DNA from: Mesostigma viride
Taxonomy: Eukaryota > Streptophyta > Mesostigmatophyceae > Mesostigmatales > Mesostigmataceae
NCBI GenBank assembly: GCA_009746045.1
Contig: RPFO01002059.1
Coordinates: 1-64,000, forward strand
Reading direction: 5' to 3'
DNA length: 64,000 bases
Part shown: positions 1-9,585 of the stretch, one piece after another
How positions within the stretch are numbered: the stretch's first letter is position 1
How the letters are laid out: each line of letters begins with the position of its first letter
The notes under the pieces: generated by a model
Database searches by the model: none
What the model saw: the letters and a program-made list of their open reading frames with translations, nothing else
Told to the model about the DNA's origin: nothing
Program-made: the position numbers and the translations under genes

Positions 1-213
1 AGGCCTAAAATAACTGGTCCGGAACACACAAAGTACCAAATAAACACACAAAGTCCCGAACTTAGGACAAATTCCCAATAAGTCCCGAATTGAGTCCTAT
101 AGTCCGGCGGACTATGAAAGCGAGCTATCGAAAGTCCCAAACGAATAACAAATGACTTTCGACTTATTTATTGAAGGCATTGTTACGCCCATACAAAGGT
201 CTGGGCCGTAACA
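1..213 (-). mobile_element. 3' LTR (partial) of Ty3/gypsy element 1
   Basis: It matches 10359-10572 with about three differences over 213 bp, so it is the second LTR of the element and runs off the left window edge. Read on the minus strand it starts at 213 with TGTTACGGCC, directly after the polypurine tract. The high LTR identity suggests a fairly recent insertion. The target duplication cannot be checked because the outer end lies outside the window. Confidence 0.9.
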
Positions 214-227
214 CTCCTCCCTTCCCC
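214..227 (-). other. Polypurine tract of gypsy element 1
   Basis: The minus strand reads GGGGAAGGGAGGAG immediately before the LTR start TGTTACGG. This is the expected site of plus-strand priming for reverse transcription and fixes the LTR boundary at 213. Confidence 0.85.
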
Positions 228-407
228 AGGGACGATAGCTATATCGTCCGGCTTGGGGCGCACGCAACAAGACAATTAACACAAACAAACAAACAAGAAA
301 AAAAGAAGCTCTTGCAAGCAAAACAAGCAACACACAAAAGCGACAATTGCCCAGGCTGGGCGGTCAGCTATATAGAGAACAATAGTACAAAATCGGCCAT
401 GGGGATA

Positions 408-1692
408 CTATGTCCCAACCCCTGTTCGCCAGCGGGTTAGTAAAGCCAATTCTCCCCGGCGTTGCCACACAAAGACAATTCCTTGATAGCCGATGGTATG
501 CTGTCGCCAATCCCGTTGCAATCCATCCATGAGGAGGTCGCGACCCTCACATTCCTCCAATGCTGGGGCCCACCCCTCCCGACCGCGCCTTCCGTTGACG
601 ATACTCGTGGAGTACCTGGCGACCCTGCTCACCAATTTCCTCGAGGATCTTCCCGGGGTTAGCGAGGTGATCCGCATTGTATGCGAGCTGGTATTCGTTC
701 ACGTTGGTGCGCGTTTGAGCGAGGTCTACCCACGTCCCGGTGGGCCAGTACGACATGAATGCGGCCAGGTATTGCGGGTGCGTGAACATGATTGTGCCCG
801 CGTTCCAATCAATAACCCCACATCCATGCTCCGCAAAGAAACCTCCGCCATGGTCAACACTACGACGCGCACCTGGAGAGCGTTGAAGCGAAAGCCCGGA
901 GCCCTCACAAAGTTGGGCACAACCCAGTCGAGGAATGCCTCTCCCTCGCACGGAGCATACTTGGGACAGTCAACCTTTCGAGGTTTACCATCTACCATGT
1001 ATTTTGGCAGCTCCCGCTTGGGGCCGTAACGCGTACCAGAACCCTCTGGCGTCGATTCTAGGCAGTCCTGGGGTCGGGGCCGCCCTCCCTGGGTGCAAGT
1101 CGAAGCAGACTAGCTCGCGCATGGAGCCTCGCTCCACATACGCATGAGTTCCTGCCTCAAAGTGCAGCGGTTGCGGTCGATGATAGTCCGCGCTGTCGAC
1201 GGCCACGAACGGCGGTGGTGGGAGTTCAATGTAGACGGGAACACCCCGAAACTCACGTAAGGGGCGTACTCGTTGTGGGCCGGGAAACGCGCTGACGTAA
1301 GCGCCCACCGTCCATGGCGCCGGTCGAGCCACCGCCTGTACGATCAAAGACCCTGCGGGAGATATAAAGCCCACCGCTGGTATCGGGCCACGCCTCTCTG
1401 GTATATGGGCGCGGGACGTCTCCACGCGGGCCACCCGCTCGGAGTAAGTTCGAGCTTCTCGGCGCGGACTCTGGGAATCCGCGGAGACGCTGCCCGCCGA
1501 CACCTCGTTCGTACATGCGCGACGTCTAACTTCTCGCTGGGCATCCGGTTCCACTTGGGGCCGTTTCTGGTTGCGCTCAATATCCTCGGAATCGAGCTTA
1601 GTCAGGTCGGTCGAGCCGCCCGTTCGCCGGGTCAGTCCCGTCCCGACAAGAACCGTCATTCCGCCCGTGCCCTGAGTCCGAATGGTTCGCAC
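408..1692 (-). pseudogene. Broken third ORF of gypsy element 1, possible second retropepsin-like segment
   Basis: Between the end of pol (1901) and the polypurine tract lies about 1.3 kb of protein-like sequence in sense with pol, spread over at least three frames (1692-985, 998 to about 850, about 870-547, then to 408). The order is an Arg/Pro-rich N-terminal part, a segment around 985-730, and a stretch reading FFAEHGCGVIDWNAGTIMF near 780-860. That stretch resembles the flap/C-terminal part of aspartic proteases (hydrophobic-DW/DY pattern after a helix). No DTG active site is visible. A basic, Trp-containing tail ends at 408. The frameshifts mean it is not translatable as one protein now. 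Function is unknown and the protease resemblance is weak inference. ORFs downstream of integrase occur in some plant and algal gypsy lineages. Confidence 0.5.
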
Positions 1693-1900
1693 GGCATCAC
1701 CGTCCTGTTGCTAGATCGGTGTCACCACAGGTGTGACAGAACCGCCCGTTCGCCGAGTCGCCCTGCTTGCACATGGCGTTGGGGATGCTTTCGACCCAAT
1801 TACACGATGGTGCGTACACATCGACGTGAATAACACAAGTGCCTTCGCGGCATCCTGGCTACACGTGATCAAGCCCGTTGTCATAGCGCCCCCACCACTA

Positions 1901-4900
1901 CTACCTTCGCGGTAGCCTAGTGGAGGGCATGCTGGCCTTATACTCGCGAAGCAGACGTTCACACCCTTCTAGCTCATTCTCGGTTCGCCACGAATCCTCG
2001 TAATCATGCTGAGCAAAACGCCACCGTACGCGATACTGTCGCTGTCTACCTCTCCCACGCTTGATGTCCCGGTGGTCCACGATCTCGGCCACCTCGTCTT
2101 CCTGTTCTCCAGTCTCGGGGTTGTACTCGACAGGGGCCGGCGGGTTGAGCCGACCTTGGATGGAGTTCTGGTGGTATAACTTGAGCTGGTCTCGATGGAA
2201 GTTGGAGGAAGTGTTCCAGGAGCTCGGGATGTCCACCTTGAACATCACATCTCCGAGCTTCTCCAGAACCTTGTGTGGCCCCAGGAACATAGGACGGAGC
2301 TTTGTCTTGAGCTCACCCTCTACCTTCTCAGAGAAACGTCCTAGGCGGGGGCCTTCCACCAGTACCCAGTCGCCCACCTCGATGGCCGGCGTGCGCGCAT
2401 CTAGGCGGCCAGCAGTCCTCGCCATGTAGCGCTCTGCGGCGGCCCGGTAGCCCTTGACCGCACTGTCATGGGCCTGGCGCATCTGGACCAGCAGCCTCTC
2501 CACCCCTTCGAGGGTGTCTCGCCGGACCGACTTTTCAGCTAAGGCTGGGCTTGTGAGAAGGTCAGTCGGCGTGAGCGGATGCCTGCCCGTGTTGAGGAAG
2601 AATGGTGTGAAGCCATGAGCTGCCTGGGGGGCGTTATTCAGGGAGAACTCCACCAAACCCAAGAACTCTTCCCAGTTGCTTCCCACCGCGTCGGTGTAGT
2701 GGCGCATGGTCTCTTGCACTGTGCGGTTCAGCCTCTCCACCAGGTGGGAGGACGAGCTGTGATATGCTGTCCCCAGCGACACCTTGGTGCCCAGGCATTC
2801 AAAGAACTCCTGCCAGAAGCGGGCCGTGAACAGCTTGTCTCGGTCCGATATGAATTGCCGGCTGAGTCCGTGGTACCTGAACACGTGGTGAAGGTATAGC
2901 TTAGCGCAAGCCTCGGCCGTGAGTTCGGCCGGACATGGTGCCAGGTGACACATGCGCGTCAAACGGTCCAGGAAAACCAGAATCATGCTGTTGCCATTCT
3001 TGGTCTTCCGGAAGGGGCCAACAAAATCCATCATCAGGGAATCCCAAGGGCCCATCGGGTCTGGTAGGGTCTGGGGGACCGCCTGTGAGCCCGTATTGCG
3101 GGACTTCATGATCTGACATGATGGACACTCGCGCACGTACGTCTCAATGTACTCTCGCATGCCTGGCCAATAGAAGTTCTTTCTGGCCCGTGGCAGCAAG
3201 CGGTGGATCCCTTGGTGGCCACCGGCGAGAGAGTCATGGAGCTCATGGAGCAGAGCCGCTCGACATAACTCCGGGACGTACAGGCGCCAGCAGTCTGGCC
3301 TCACCATGACATAGAGTCGCCCGTCCTGGAACTTGCACGGGAGCTTGCCCATCTGCTTGGGGTGCGACCTGATTGCCTCTAAGGCCGCGGGCTCCGTGAC
3401 AGTGAACCGACTAATCAACGTCTCCAGGACAGAAGTGATCGTGTACGTGTCCGCCTCCTCCTCAAGGGTTTGGTGCACGTACTCCGAAAAAATGGTAGGG
3501 GGCCCGATGCGCTGCAGGTGAAAAATTCCCTGAGCCGGTACCACGTGGCTGAGTGGCACTCGTGACCGGGACCCCTCCCTTTCCCCGGGGGCGCGCACGT
3601 CCTCGCGCGCGGCCTCCCAGTCGGGAGACAGGTCGTCCTGGGTCGTGCGACCGGTGTGGAACAGATAGCGACTGTGCGGCGACCCTGGGTCGCCACAAGG
3701 CGAGCCAGGCTCCTGCGCGGAGCCACATGTGGTGTGAAGTACGTCCATAGTCTCATAAAAATCTGCGTAGTCCGCCCGCCGAGAAAGGGCGTCCGGGACC
3801 ACATTCTCTGCACCCTTCACGTACTGAATTTTGAAAGGGGCAAACTGAGACAAGTACTCCATCCACCGCGCCTGACGGGGCGTCAAGTTAGGTTGGGCGA
3901 GCAGATGCGTGAGGGGCCGATGGTCCGTGTGGATGATCAGCCGGTGGGGATCAAGGTCCCCCTGCTCGCTAATCGCAACGTCAAACTGAGCCCCGAGAAG
4001 ATGATGGCGCCAAGTGTGACAGCAGTAGACCACAGCAAGAAGCTCCTGCTGATGCACCGGGTAGTTACGCTCGGCGGGGATCATGGTGCGGGAGATATAC
4101 TCAACCGGCTGTAACCCCTGACCCTGGTCCTGCAGGAGGACGCCGCCAATCGCAACCTTGCTCGCGTCCGTGGCCACCACAAAGGGCCTTGACGGATCCG
4201 GGATAGCGAGCACGGGTGCTGTGGTCAAGCTGTGCTTGAGGGCCTCGAAGGCCTGCTGGCACGGTTCCGACCAGACAAAGGGAACACCCTTCTTGAGGAG
4301 GGCGTTGATGGGGGCAGCTATTGTCGCGAAGCGGGGGATAAAGCGTCGGTAGTATGACGCGATACCCAAAAAGCTGCGCACACCCTTGACGTCGGTCGGG
4401 GTCGGCCACTGTTGGATGGAAGCAATCTTTGCGGGGTCCGTCGCGACGCCAGCGGCAGAGAGGGTGTGACCCAAAAAGGGCACGCTGCGTCCAGCGCGGA
4501 CCTTGGCCTTGCGGACCGAAAGATGCTCCTCTTCCATAATGCGCAACACTGTGTCGACGTCCTCTAAGTGATCCTCGAAAGTCTTGGAGTACACGAGGAT
4601 GTCGTCCAGGTACGCGAGAGCGCATGTGCGCTTGTAGGACCACGGGGGCTTCACGCCCCTGTTGGGGTCCTTGAGGTCACGGGAAACCTGCGGAAGATGC
4701 GCGGTTCCCATGACAGGGCGGAGGATGTCGTTCATGAGCATCTGGAAGCTCGCGGGGGAATTGCACAAACCCATCGCGGCCACCCGAAACTGGTAATGCC
4801 CAAAGGGCGTGTTGAACGCCGTCTTGTGACAATCCTCCGGGGCGATGCGAAGCTGCCAGAAGCCATCCGCGCAGTCTAGGACTGTAAAGCACGTGGCTCC

Positions 4901-6211
4901 TTGGACGCGGTTGAAGATATCGTCGATGCGCGGAAGGGGGTACTTGGACTTTACCGTGATAGCATTGAGCTTCCGGTAGTCCGTGACGAGCCGCCACTTG
5001 CCCCCAGGCTTAGGGACCAGTAGCACACCAGCCGAGAAGGGGCTATTGCTAGGCTCGATGAGACCCCGCTCCAAGAGCGCCATCAAGATCTTCTTCAGCT
5101 CCACCAGCTCAACTGGACCCATGCGGTACATGGGGGAGGACGTGGGACCATAGCCCTCCTTCACCTGGATGCGGTGGAGCACTGAGCGGTGCGGGGGAAA
5201 CTCCTGCTTGCTTTCGTCAAAGAGCTTCTCCCGTCGCGCTAGAACCGCGTTATAACGCTCCGTCTCCTCGGGTGTAAACCCCACGCCGATCTCATTAAGG
5301 AGAACCTCTATGTTGGAGAGGTCAAGACGGTACATGTAGTACTCCTTGCCTCGACGCAGCTTACTCTCCAGTGACTTGAGGCTCATGAGGATCTGCGAGG
5401 CGTTGCGGGGCTGGGTGACTTCCCGCTCGTGCGTGATGTTATGCACGTCGGGGCCCTGCACTTGGTATTCGCTGACAGGACTCCAAAAGGAACCGTCAGG
5501 GAACCACACCACGCGACGCCGAATGCTAATGTCCACATCCTGCGCGTCCAGCCAGTCGATGCCGATGATGATGTCGGCAGCTCCCAGCGGTGCGACCGTG
5601 GCTGTGAGCTCCACAGGGATGCCTTGAATCACAGCCTTGATATCAACCCGACCAGGCGAGGGGCTCTTGCGACCATCTGAATAGGTCACATTCACCACTG
5701 TCGCATGTGGCCGGATGTCGTATCCTGCGCGACGCGCCAATGCCTCGTTGATGAACGACGTAGACGCACCCGTGTCCACCATGAACTGCACGTCCATGAC
5801 GGTCTTGTCCTTGAGGTAGGGGTCTAATGCTGATCCCGGTACAGCCAGACCTCCCCTAAACAGGAGCAAGTTGCGGGTACCAGCCGGAGTTGCGCGCGTA
5901 GGCTGGTCGGAGCTCGCTGCGCTACCCGTGGCCGGCTGCGTGCTTGGGGCAGAAGTCTCGCCCAAGGATGCATCCGCACTTGTATTCGCTACAAGCGGGG
6001 TGCGACTATCTACTGTAACGACTGATTCTGCGCCCACGCTGGTATTCGCTACCAACGGGGTGTCCTTATCTAAGCTGTCTATCTGCCCGACGTTATTGAC
6101 TTGCGCTATCTTATCTACCTGTCCTACATCTACCTCTATCCGTGTAGGCAGGGACACTACGCACGAGGAACGGAGGGCCGGGAGACCGCCTCGTTCGACC
6201 GCCCGGTCCAC
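1901..6211 (-). CDS. Ty3/gypsy chromovirus Pol polyprotein (PR-RT-RH-INT-chromodomain)
   Basis: Intact 1436-residue reading frame, counted from a GTG at 6211; it has no ATG near its start and overlaps gag by 55 nt in the -1 frame. Domains in order: retropepsin with VDTGAS at 145-150 and IIIGIDWLD at 215-222; reverse transcriptase about 395-570 with YPLPRIDD at 424-431 and YLDD at 534-537; RNase H about 675-775 (ATDAS, ELLAVV, HTDHRPL); integrase zinc finger H992/H999/C1029/C1032; catalytic D1062, D1123 and E1159; GPY/F-type module around 1305-1320; C-terminal chromodomain about 1371-1425. The chromodomain places it in the chromovirus branch, whose integrases are directed to chromatin. An extra segment of about 25 residues precedes YLDD. 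There are no stops or frameshifts, so this copy may be active or very young. It is presumably expressed by -1 frameshifting from gag. Confidence 0.95.
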   Translation of the reverse strand: MDRAVERGGLPALRSSCVVSLPTRIEVDVGQVDKIAQVNNVGQIDSLDKDTPLVANTSVGAESVVTVDSRTPLVANTSADASLGETSAPSTQPATGSAASSDQPTRATPAGTRNLLLFRGGLAVPGSALDPYLKDKTVMDVQFMVDTGASTSFINEALARRAGYDIRPHATVVNVTYSDGRKSPSPGRVDIKAVIQGIPVELTATVAPLGAADIIIGIDWLDAQDVDISIRRRVVWFPDGSFWSPVSEYQVQGPDVHNITHEREVTQPRNASQILMSLKSLESKLRRGKEYYMYRLDLSNIEVLLNEIGVGFTPEETERYNAVLARREKLFDESKQEFPPHRSVLHRIQVKEGYGPTSSPMYRMGPVELVELKKILMALLERGLIEPSNSPFSAGVLLVPKPGGKWRLVTDYRKLNAITVKSKYPLPRIDDIFNRVQGATCFTVLDCADGFWQLRIAPEDCHKTAFNTPFGHYQFRVAAMGLCNSPASFQMLMNDILRPVMGTAHLPQVSRDLKDPNRGVKPPWSYKRTCALAYLDDILVYSKTFEDHLEDVDTVLRIMEEEHLSVRKAKVRAGRSVPFLGHTLSAAGVATDPAKIASIQQWPTPTDVKGVRSFLGIASYYRRFIPRFATIAAPINALLKKGVPFVWSEPCQQAFEALKHSLTTAPVLAIPDPSRPFVVATDASKVAIGGVLLQDQGQGLQPVEYISRTMIPAERNYPVHQQELLAVVYCCHTWRHHLLGAQFDVAISEQGDLDPHRLIIHTDHRPLTHLLAQPNLTPRQARWMEYLSQFAPFKIQYVKGAENVVPDALSRRADYADFYETMDVLHTTCGSAQEPGSPCGDPGSPHSRYLFHTGRTTQDDLSPDWEAAREDVRAPGEREGSRSRVPLSHVVPAQGIFHLQRIGPPTIFSEYVHQTLEEEADTYTITSVLETLISRFTVTEPAALEAIRSHPKQMGKLPCKFQDGRLYVMVRPDCWRLYVPELCRAALLHELHDSLAGGHQGIHRLLPRARKNFYWPGMREYIETYVRECPSCQIMKSRNTGSQAVPQTLPDPMGPWDSLMMDFVGPFRKTKNGNSMILVFLDRLTRMCHLAPCPAELTAEACAKLYLHHVFRYHGLSRQFISDRDKLFTARFWQEFFECLGTKVSLGTAYHSSSSHLVERLNRTVQETMRHYTDAVGSNWEEFLGLVEFSLNNAPQAAHGFTPFFLNTGRHPLTPTDLLTSPALAEKSVRRDTLEGVERLLVQMRQAHDSAVKGYRAAAERYMARTAGRLDARTPAIEVGDWVLVEGPRLGRFSEKVEGELKTKLRPMFLGPHKVLEKLGDVMFKVDIPSSWNTSSNFHRDQLKLYHQNSIQGRLNPPAPVEYNPETGEQEDEVAEIVDHRDIKRGRGRQRQYRVRWRFAQHDYEDSWRTENELEGCERLLREYKASMPSTRLPRR

Positions 6212-6220
6212 TCTTCCCCC
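6157..6220 (-). other. gag-pol overlap, presumed -1 frameshift zone
   Basis: gag and pol overlap here in frames related by -1. The pol frame opens after a TGA just upstream, so slippage must occur between that stop and the gag TAG at 6157. A run of five G (6216-6220) in GAG GGG GAA is the best slip candidate, but it is not a perfect X XXY YYZ heptamer. The downstream structure was not evaluated. Confidence 0.5.
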
Positions 6221-8280
6221 TCTACCTCATCCTCCTCGTCGCCATGCCCATAGCCGGCGACCGCCTTGCCATCCATAACCCCCGAGGCGCCATTACCCGA
6301 GTCCTGTTGCTGTGAGAACAACTCATTCAACTCGCGGTTCACCCGCTGGAACGAAGGACCCGTAGCGCGGGGCGTCTGGTGCTGCGTGGGACGCTGCCGG
6401 GCGTCCTGCAACTTGGCTGCGCGCTCGCCCGCGTTGCGAGGCCGGTCTGGGCGCCGTGCTTGTTCCGGGCGCTTACCGAAGGCAGGCCCGGAGAAACGGG
6501 GTGACGTCTGCTCGTCGCCACGATCGCGATCCCGTGGTGGTCGCGTGCAGTCCTTCTTGAGATGACCGACCTCGCCGCACCGGAAGCATCGCGCCTTGGA
6601 CGCATCGATTGCATTGACCTGGGGCGCTTCATAGTCGCCGTCCTCCTGCTCGTGGTCGATAATGTCCTCAGAGGACCCATCTTGGTCCACCGTAGTGAAG
6701 TGGACGCGACGCGGTGCAGCACCAGCATGCCGATAGGTGACCGCTGCGCGGCGGCGTGCGAGCACATCTGACACCTTTAGAAGGTACTGCTGGATCTCGA
6801 TCACATCCCACTGCTCCCACGGTATCTCAGCAAAGCGCTTTAGCACCTCATCTAGGAGTTCCGGACTCAGCGCCTCAATGAACCGCGCCCTATATTCGGT
6901 CCAGGTCAAGTCCTCAAGGCGAGCCGAGAATGCTTCAAACTCTGTCAGAAACTCGCGGAACGGTGTGGTGCCTTGGCGTAGCTTGGAAAAAGCCAGACGC
7001 TCGTGGAGCTTCCAGTCAGGGGGCACCAGCTTGCGCTCAATGCGCTCTAGTAGCTCCTCTACTGTGCGAGGGTACAAGCGCGACGCGACACTCTCACAGT
7101 TGAGTATGCCGACCACTGAGGGATCCATGCAGTTGGTGACGACGTAGGAGATAAGAACCTCGGTAGCTAGCTCCCACCCATTGTGGTTGCACCACGCCCA
7201 GTAGATCTGTACCCACATACGCGTCCATTCGTCGATCTCGCGAGGGTTCATAGTCGCGCGCAGCTTGGGCACTGGTTTAAAGTCAGGCATGGGCGGCGCC
7301 TTAAACGCGTCGGCCCGAGGTCCGCCCACTGCGCGATACGGCGGAACATTAAAGATCGACAACGAGTCATCTGCCGATGCAGGCGCTGACCTAGTCGCGC
7401 TGCGTTGTAGCCAGACAGACGAGGGATGCGCGTAGCCAGGATCACTGGGTGCCATGCGACTCAAGTTGAGGTTATTGCCATGCGACACGCTCGGCCGCGC
7501 AGGTCCGGCTGCTGGGACATTGCGCGCCGGATGGGACGACGCGGGCCCAGCCTCATCGTATACCGGCGGTGGAACCCTAGCCTCGTCCTGGGTCCACAGC
7601 GATGTCGCATTGGACTGCAGGTCACCGCCAAAAGAAACCCGTCGACCGCTCGCCCAGGGATGTTGTAATCGTTGGGCACGTTGCGCGTGATAATAGGTCG
7701 CGTTCTGACTAAGCGGACCAAACATCTGCGACCCGGTCGGCTGGCTTAGCGGCTGCTGCTGCTGCTGCAACGGCGGAAGCTGCTGCGGCTGCTGCCACTG
7801 TTGCTGCGGCGGCGGCGGTGGCTGCTGCTGCTGTACTGGCTGCTGCTGCCACTGCTGCGGCAACGGCTGTTGCTGTTCCGAATGCTGCTGTGGGGACTGC
7901 ACTGGGTGCTGCTGCGGCTGCCCGGGCGGGCGTTGCTGCGGCTGCACTGACTGGTGCTGGGCTGCACTCGTGGGATTCGATCTGGGCCGGGTCTCATCAC
8001 CTGCCCGTTCCATCAGCTGGTTATACTCAGCCTGCATTCGCTGCGGCTGGTATTCCTCCCTATTATCCATCCTATCCGCTCCTCGTGGCCTTCGCGGCTC
8101 ACGGGAGGTACTAGCCAGCTCACCTGGGTGACCTACAGGACTGCCTTGCTGGTAGGACGAGCCCTGTTGTGATACCTCCTGTACTTGGTACTCTGGGCTG
8201 CCCTGCCTATCCAAGTCTGCACCTCCCTCCTCGGAATGACTCCTAGTCGTGCCGCGTACCTTCTTTTTACCCCGCGGCAT
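6157..8280 (-). CDS. Gag protein of gypsy element 1
   Basis: 707 residues from MPRGKKK at 8280. The frame stays open for 29 codons upstream, but that part reads as untranslated leader. The N-terminal third is hydrophilic and very Gln/Pro-rich (CAG/CTG runs near 7750-7970). A Trp-rich capsid-like Gag domain covers about residues 320-510 (DEWTRMWVQIYWAW, then FREFLTEFEAF). A CCHC zinc knuckle, CFRCGEVGHLKKDC, sits at about residues 563-577, followed by an Arg-rich tail. It packages element RNA into particles. It ends with TAG at 6157 inside the start of pol. The ORF is intact. Confidence 0.9.
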   Translation of the reverse strand: MPRGKKKVRGTTRSHSEEGGADLDRQGSPEYQVQEVSQQGSSYQQGSPVGHPGELASTSREPRRPRGADRMDNREEYQPQRMQAEYNQLMERAGDETRPRSNPTSAAQHQSVQPQQRPPGQPQQHPVQSPQQHSEQQQPLPQQWQQQPVQQQQPPPPPQQQWQQPQQLPPLQQQQQPLSQPTGSQMFGPLSQNATYYHAQRAQRLQHPWASGRRVSFGGDLQSNATSLWTQDEARVPPPVYDEAGPASSHPARNVPAAGPARPSVSHGNNLNLSRMAPSDPGYAHPSSVWLQRSATRSAPASADDSLSIFNVPPYRAVGGPRADAFKAPPMPDFKPVPKLRATMNPREIDEWTRMWVQIYWAWCNHNGWELATEVLISYVVTNCMDPSVVGILNCESVASRLYPRTVEELLERIERKLVPPDWKLHERLAFSKLRQGTTPFREFLTEFEAFSARLEDLTWTEYRARFIEALSPELLDEVLKRFAEIPWEQWDVIEIQQYLLKVSDVLARRRAAVTYRHAGAAPRRVHFTTVDQDGSSEDIIDHEQEDGDYEAPQVNAIDASKARCFRCGEVGHLKKDCTRPPRDRDRGDEQTSPRFSGPAFGKRPEQARRPDRPRNAGERAAKLQDARQRPTQHQTPRATGPSFQRVNRELNELFSQQQDSGNGASGVMDGKAVAGYGHGDEEDEVEGEEWTGRSNEAVSRPSVPRA

Positions 8281-8439
8281 GTTTACCAGTACCACATCCA
8301 CAAGAGAAGGAAGGAAGGAGAGAGGAAGAAGGAGGAAAATGCCATGCACATGCCCACAAGCAATCAACCAAGCGACTGCCCTACGTTATTCTGCTAATGT
8401 AGCTATTATATAGTAAGCTATAATTAGTACTCTACTCCT

Positions 8440-8862
8440 CTAGAAACTAGGTGGCTGCCTAGGTGGGGTGCTGACAGTGAGTTGGCTGAACGTGACTGTG
8501 ACAGCCTGTGTGTCCCCCGTCCTGCTCTCTACTGTTGCACTATTGGGTGCACAGCTACGGCCCCTAGGCATTGGGCGAGTCCTAATCTCCTGAGGTGGTG
8601 CCTCTACGTGCAAGCCTACTGGACGTGTCATGTATTCCTGGATAAACCTATCTGCTTCCCATGCTGTCTTGAATCCCTTAAAGATAGCCCTATGCCTATC
8701 CACTATATAGTTCTTGCAGTCTACCCAGCTATAGAAAATACCTACTTTCCCTGTGCCTCCATCATGTGCCACAGCATAGTAAAGTTGCCTAGATACATCA
8801 CTATCCCAACCCCCAAGTCCATTATTATATCTATTATTATTTCTATTATTACTATTAGCCAT
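8440..8862 (-). CDS. Extra ORF with RNase H1 N-terminal (viroplasmin-type) hybrid-binding domain
   Basis: 140 residues from ATG at 8862, lying in sense between the PBS (9585) and gag (8280). Residues 26-77 carry the pattern of the RNase H1 hybrid-binding / caulimovirus P6 viroplasmin domain: QLYYAVAHD, then GIFYSWVDCKNYI, then FKGFKTAWEADRFIQEYM. In known proteins this roughly 45-residue fold binds RNA:DNA hybrids or double-stranded RNA. The Asn-rich N-terminus is encoded by an ATT/ATA-rich repeat, and the C-terminal 60 residues are low complexity. Its place in the leader of an otherwise intact chromovirus suggests an accessory protein, perhaps aiding reverse transcription or RNA packaging. 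The domain call is from pattern recognition, and the role is inference. It could be translated from its own transcript or by reinitiation. Confidence 0.7.
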   Translation of the reverse strand: MANSNNRNNNRYNNGLGGWDSDVSRQLYYAVAHDGGTGKVGIFYSWVDCKNYIVDRHRAIFKGFKTAWEADRFIQEYMTRPVGLHVEAPPQEIRTRPMPRGRSCAPNSATVESRTGDTQAVTVTFSQLTVSTPPRQPPSF

Positions 8863-8865
8863 CAC

Positions 8866-9570
8866 ACACGTTGTCTATTGCCAGCAGACAGAGATAGAAA
8901 AGAGAAAGGAACCTTTTTACCTCTAGTGTGTGACCTGTCACAGGGGGGGGGGATGCCAACTGGCTCTAATCTAATCACTATCACAGAAATCAGGAGCTTC
9001 GCGCCCCTAATTCCATACAAGAGGGTAGCCTCCGTGATAACTGCCCGCCTTTTCGCAAGGACGAAGCCACGGAAACCACCCTACCAGCGCCCACAGCTTT
9101 CGCAGCCAGGACGCTAGTCACAAAACGTCACAGAAACGACAAATTCACAAACAAAACAACAAGGAGGGGCGCACATCACCTCACCTCCTACGCGTGCAGG
9201 TAAGAGAGACGGAGCAAGGCGGTTGGCTGCAAGCTACTACCACATACTGCATGACAAAACGTACCTTGGCGTTGCGCAGCCGACTTTCCTCCCTGGCTTG
9301 TGGCGCCGATTCCTTGTAGTGGTGCAGAGCCGAGCTCCCCGTCGGTGCCCAGTCGACAGGAGATGCTTCTAAGCCCTATCCTATGACCGCCCTTTCAGCT
9401 AGACGATGCCGCCGTTCACCACAGCCAGCTTCCCAGGCTGGCGGGTCGAACTCGGCTTTCTATCTCACTAAATATTGGGCCGGTCCTGCGCAGGCCCTGC
9501 GCTATTAAGAATGCACCTAGCGGCTTAAACACAAGGGCTCTTCGCGAGCACCTGTGGAAAACCTCTAGAA
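8866..9570 (-). other. 5' leader of gypsy element 1
   Basis: Sequence between the PBS and the HBD ORF. No convincing coding frame was seen. It presumably carries the packaging signal and leader of the element RNA. Confidence 0.4.
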
Positions 9571-9585
9571 CTACCTCCGATCCAG
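9571..9585 (-). other. Primer binding site of gypsy element 1
   Basis: Directly after the 5' LTR (one C apart) the minus strand reads TGGATCGGAGGTAG. TGG pairs with the CCA end of a tRNA and the rest would pair with its acceptor/T arm. The tRNA was not identified. Confidence 0.65.
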
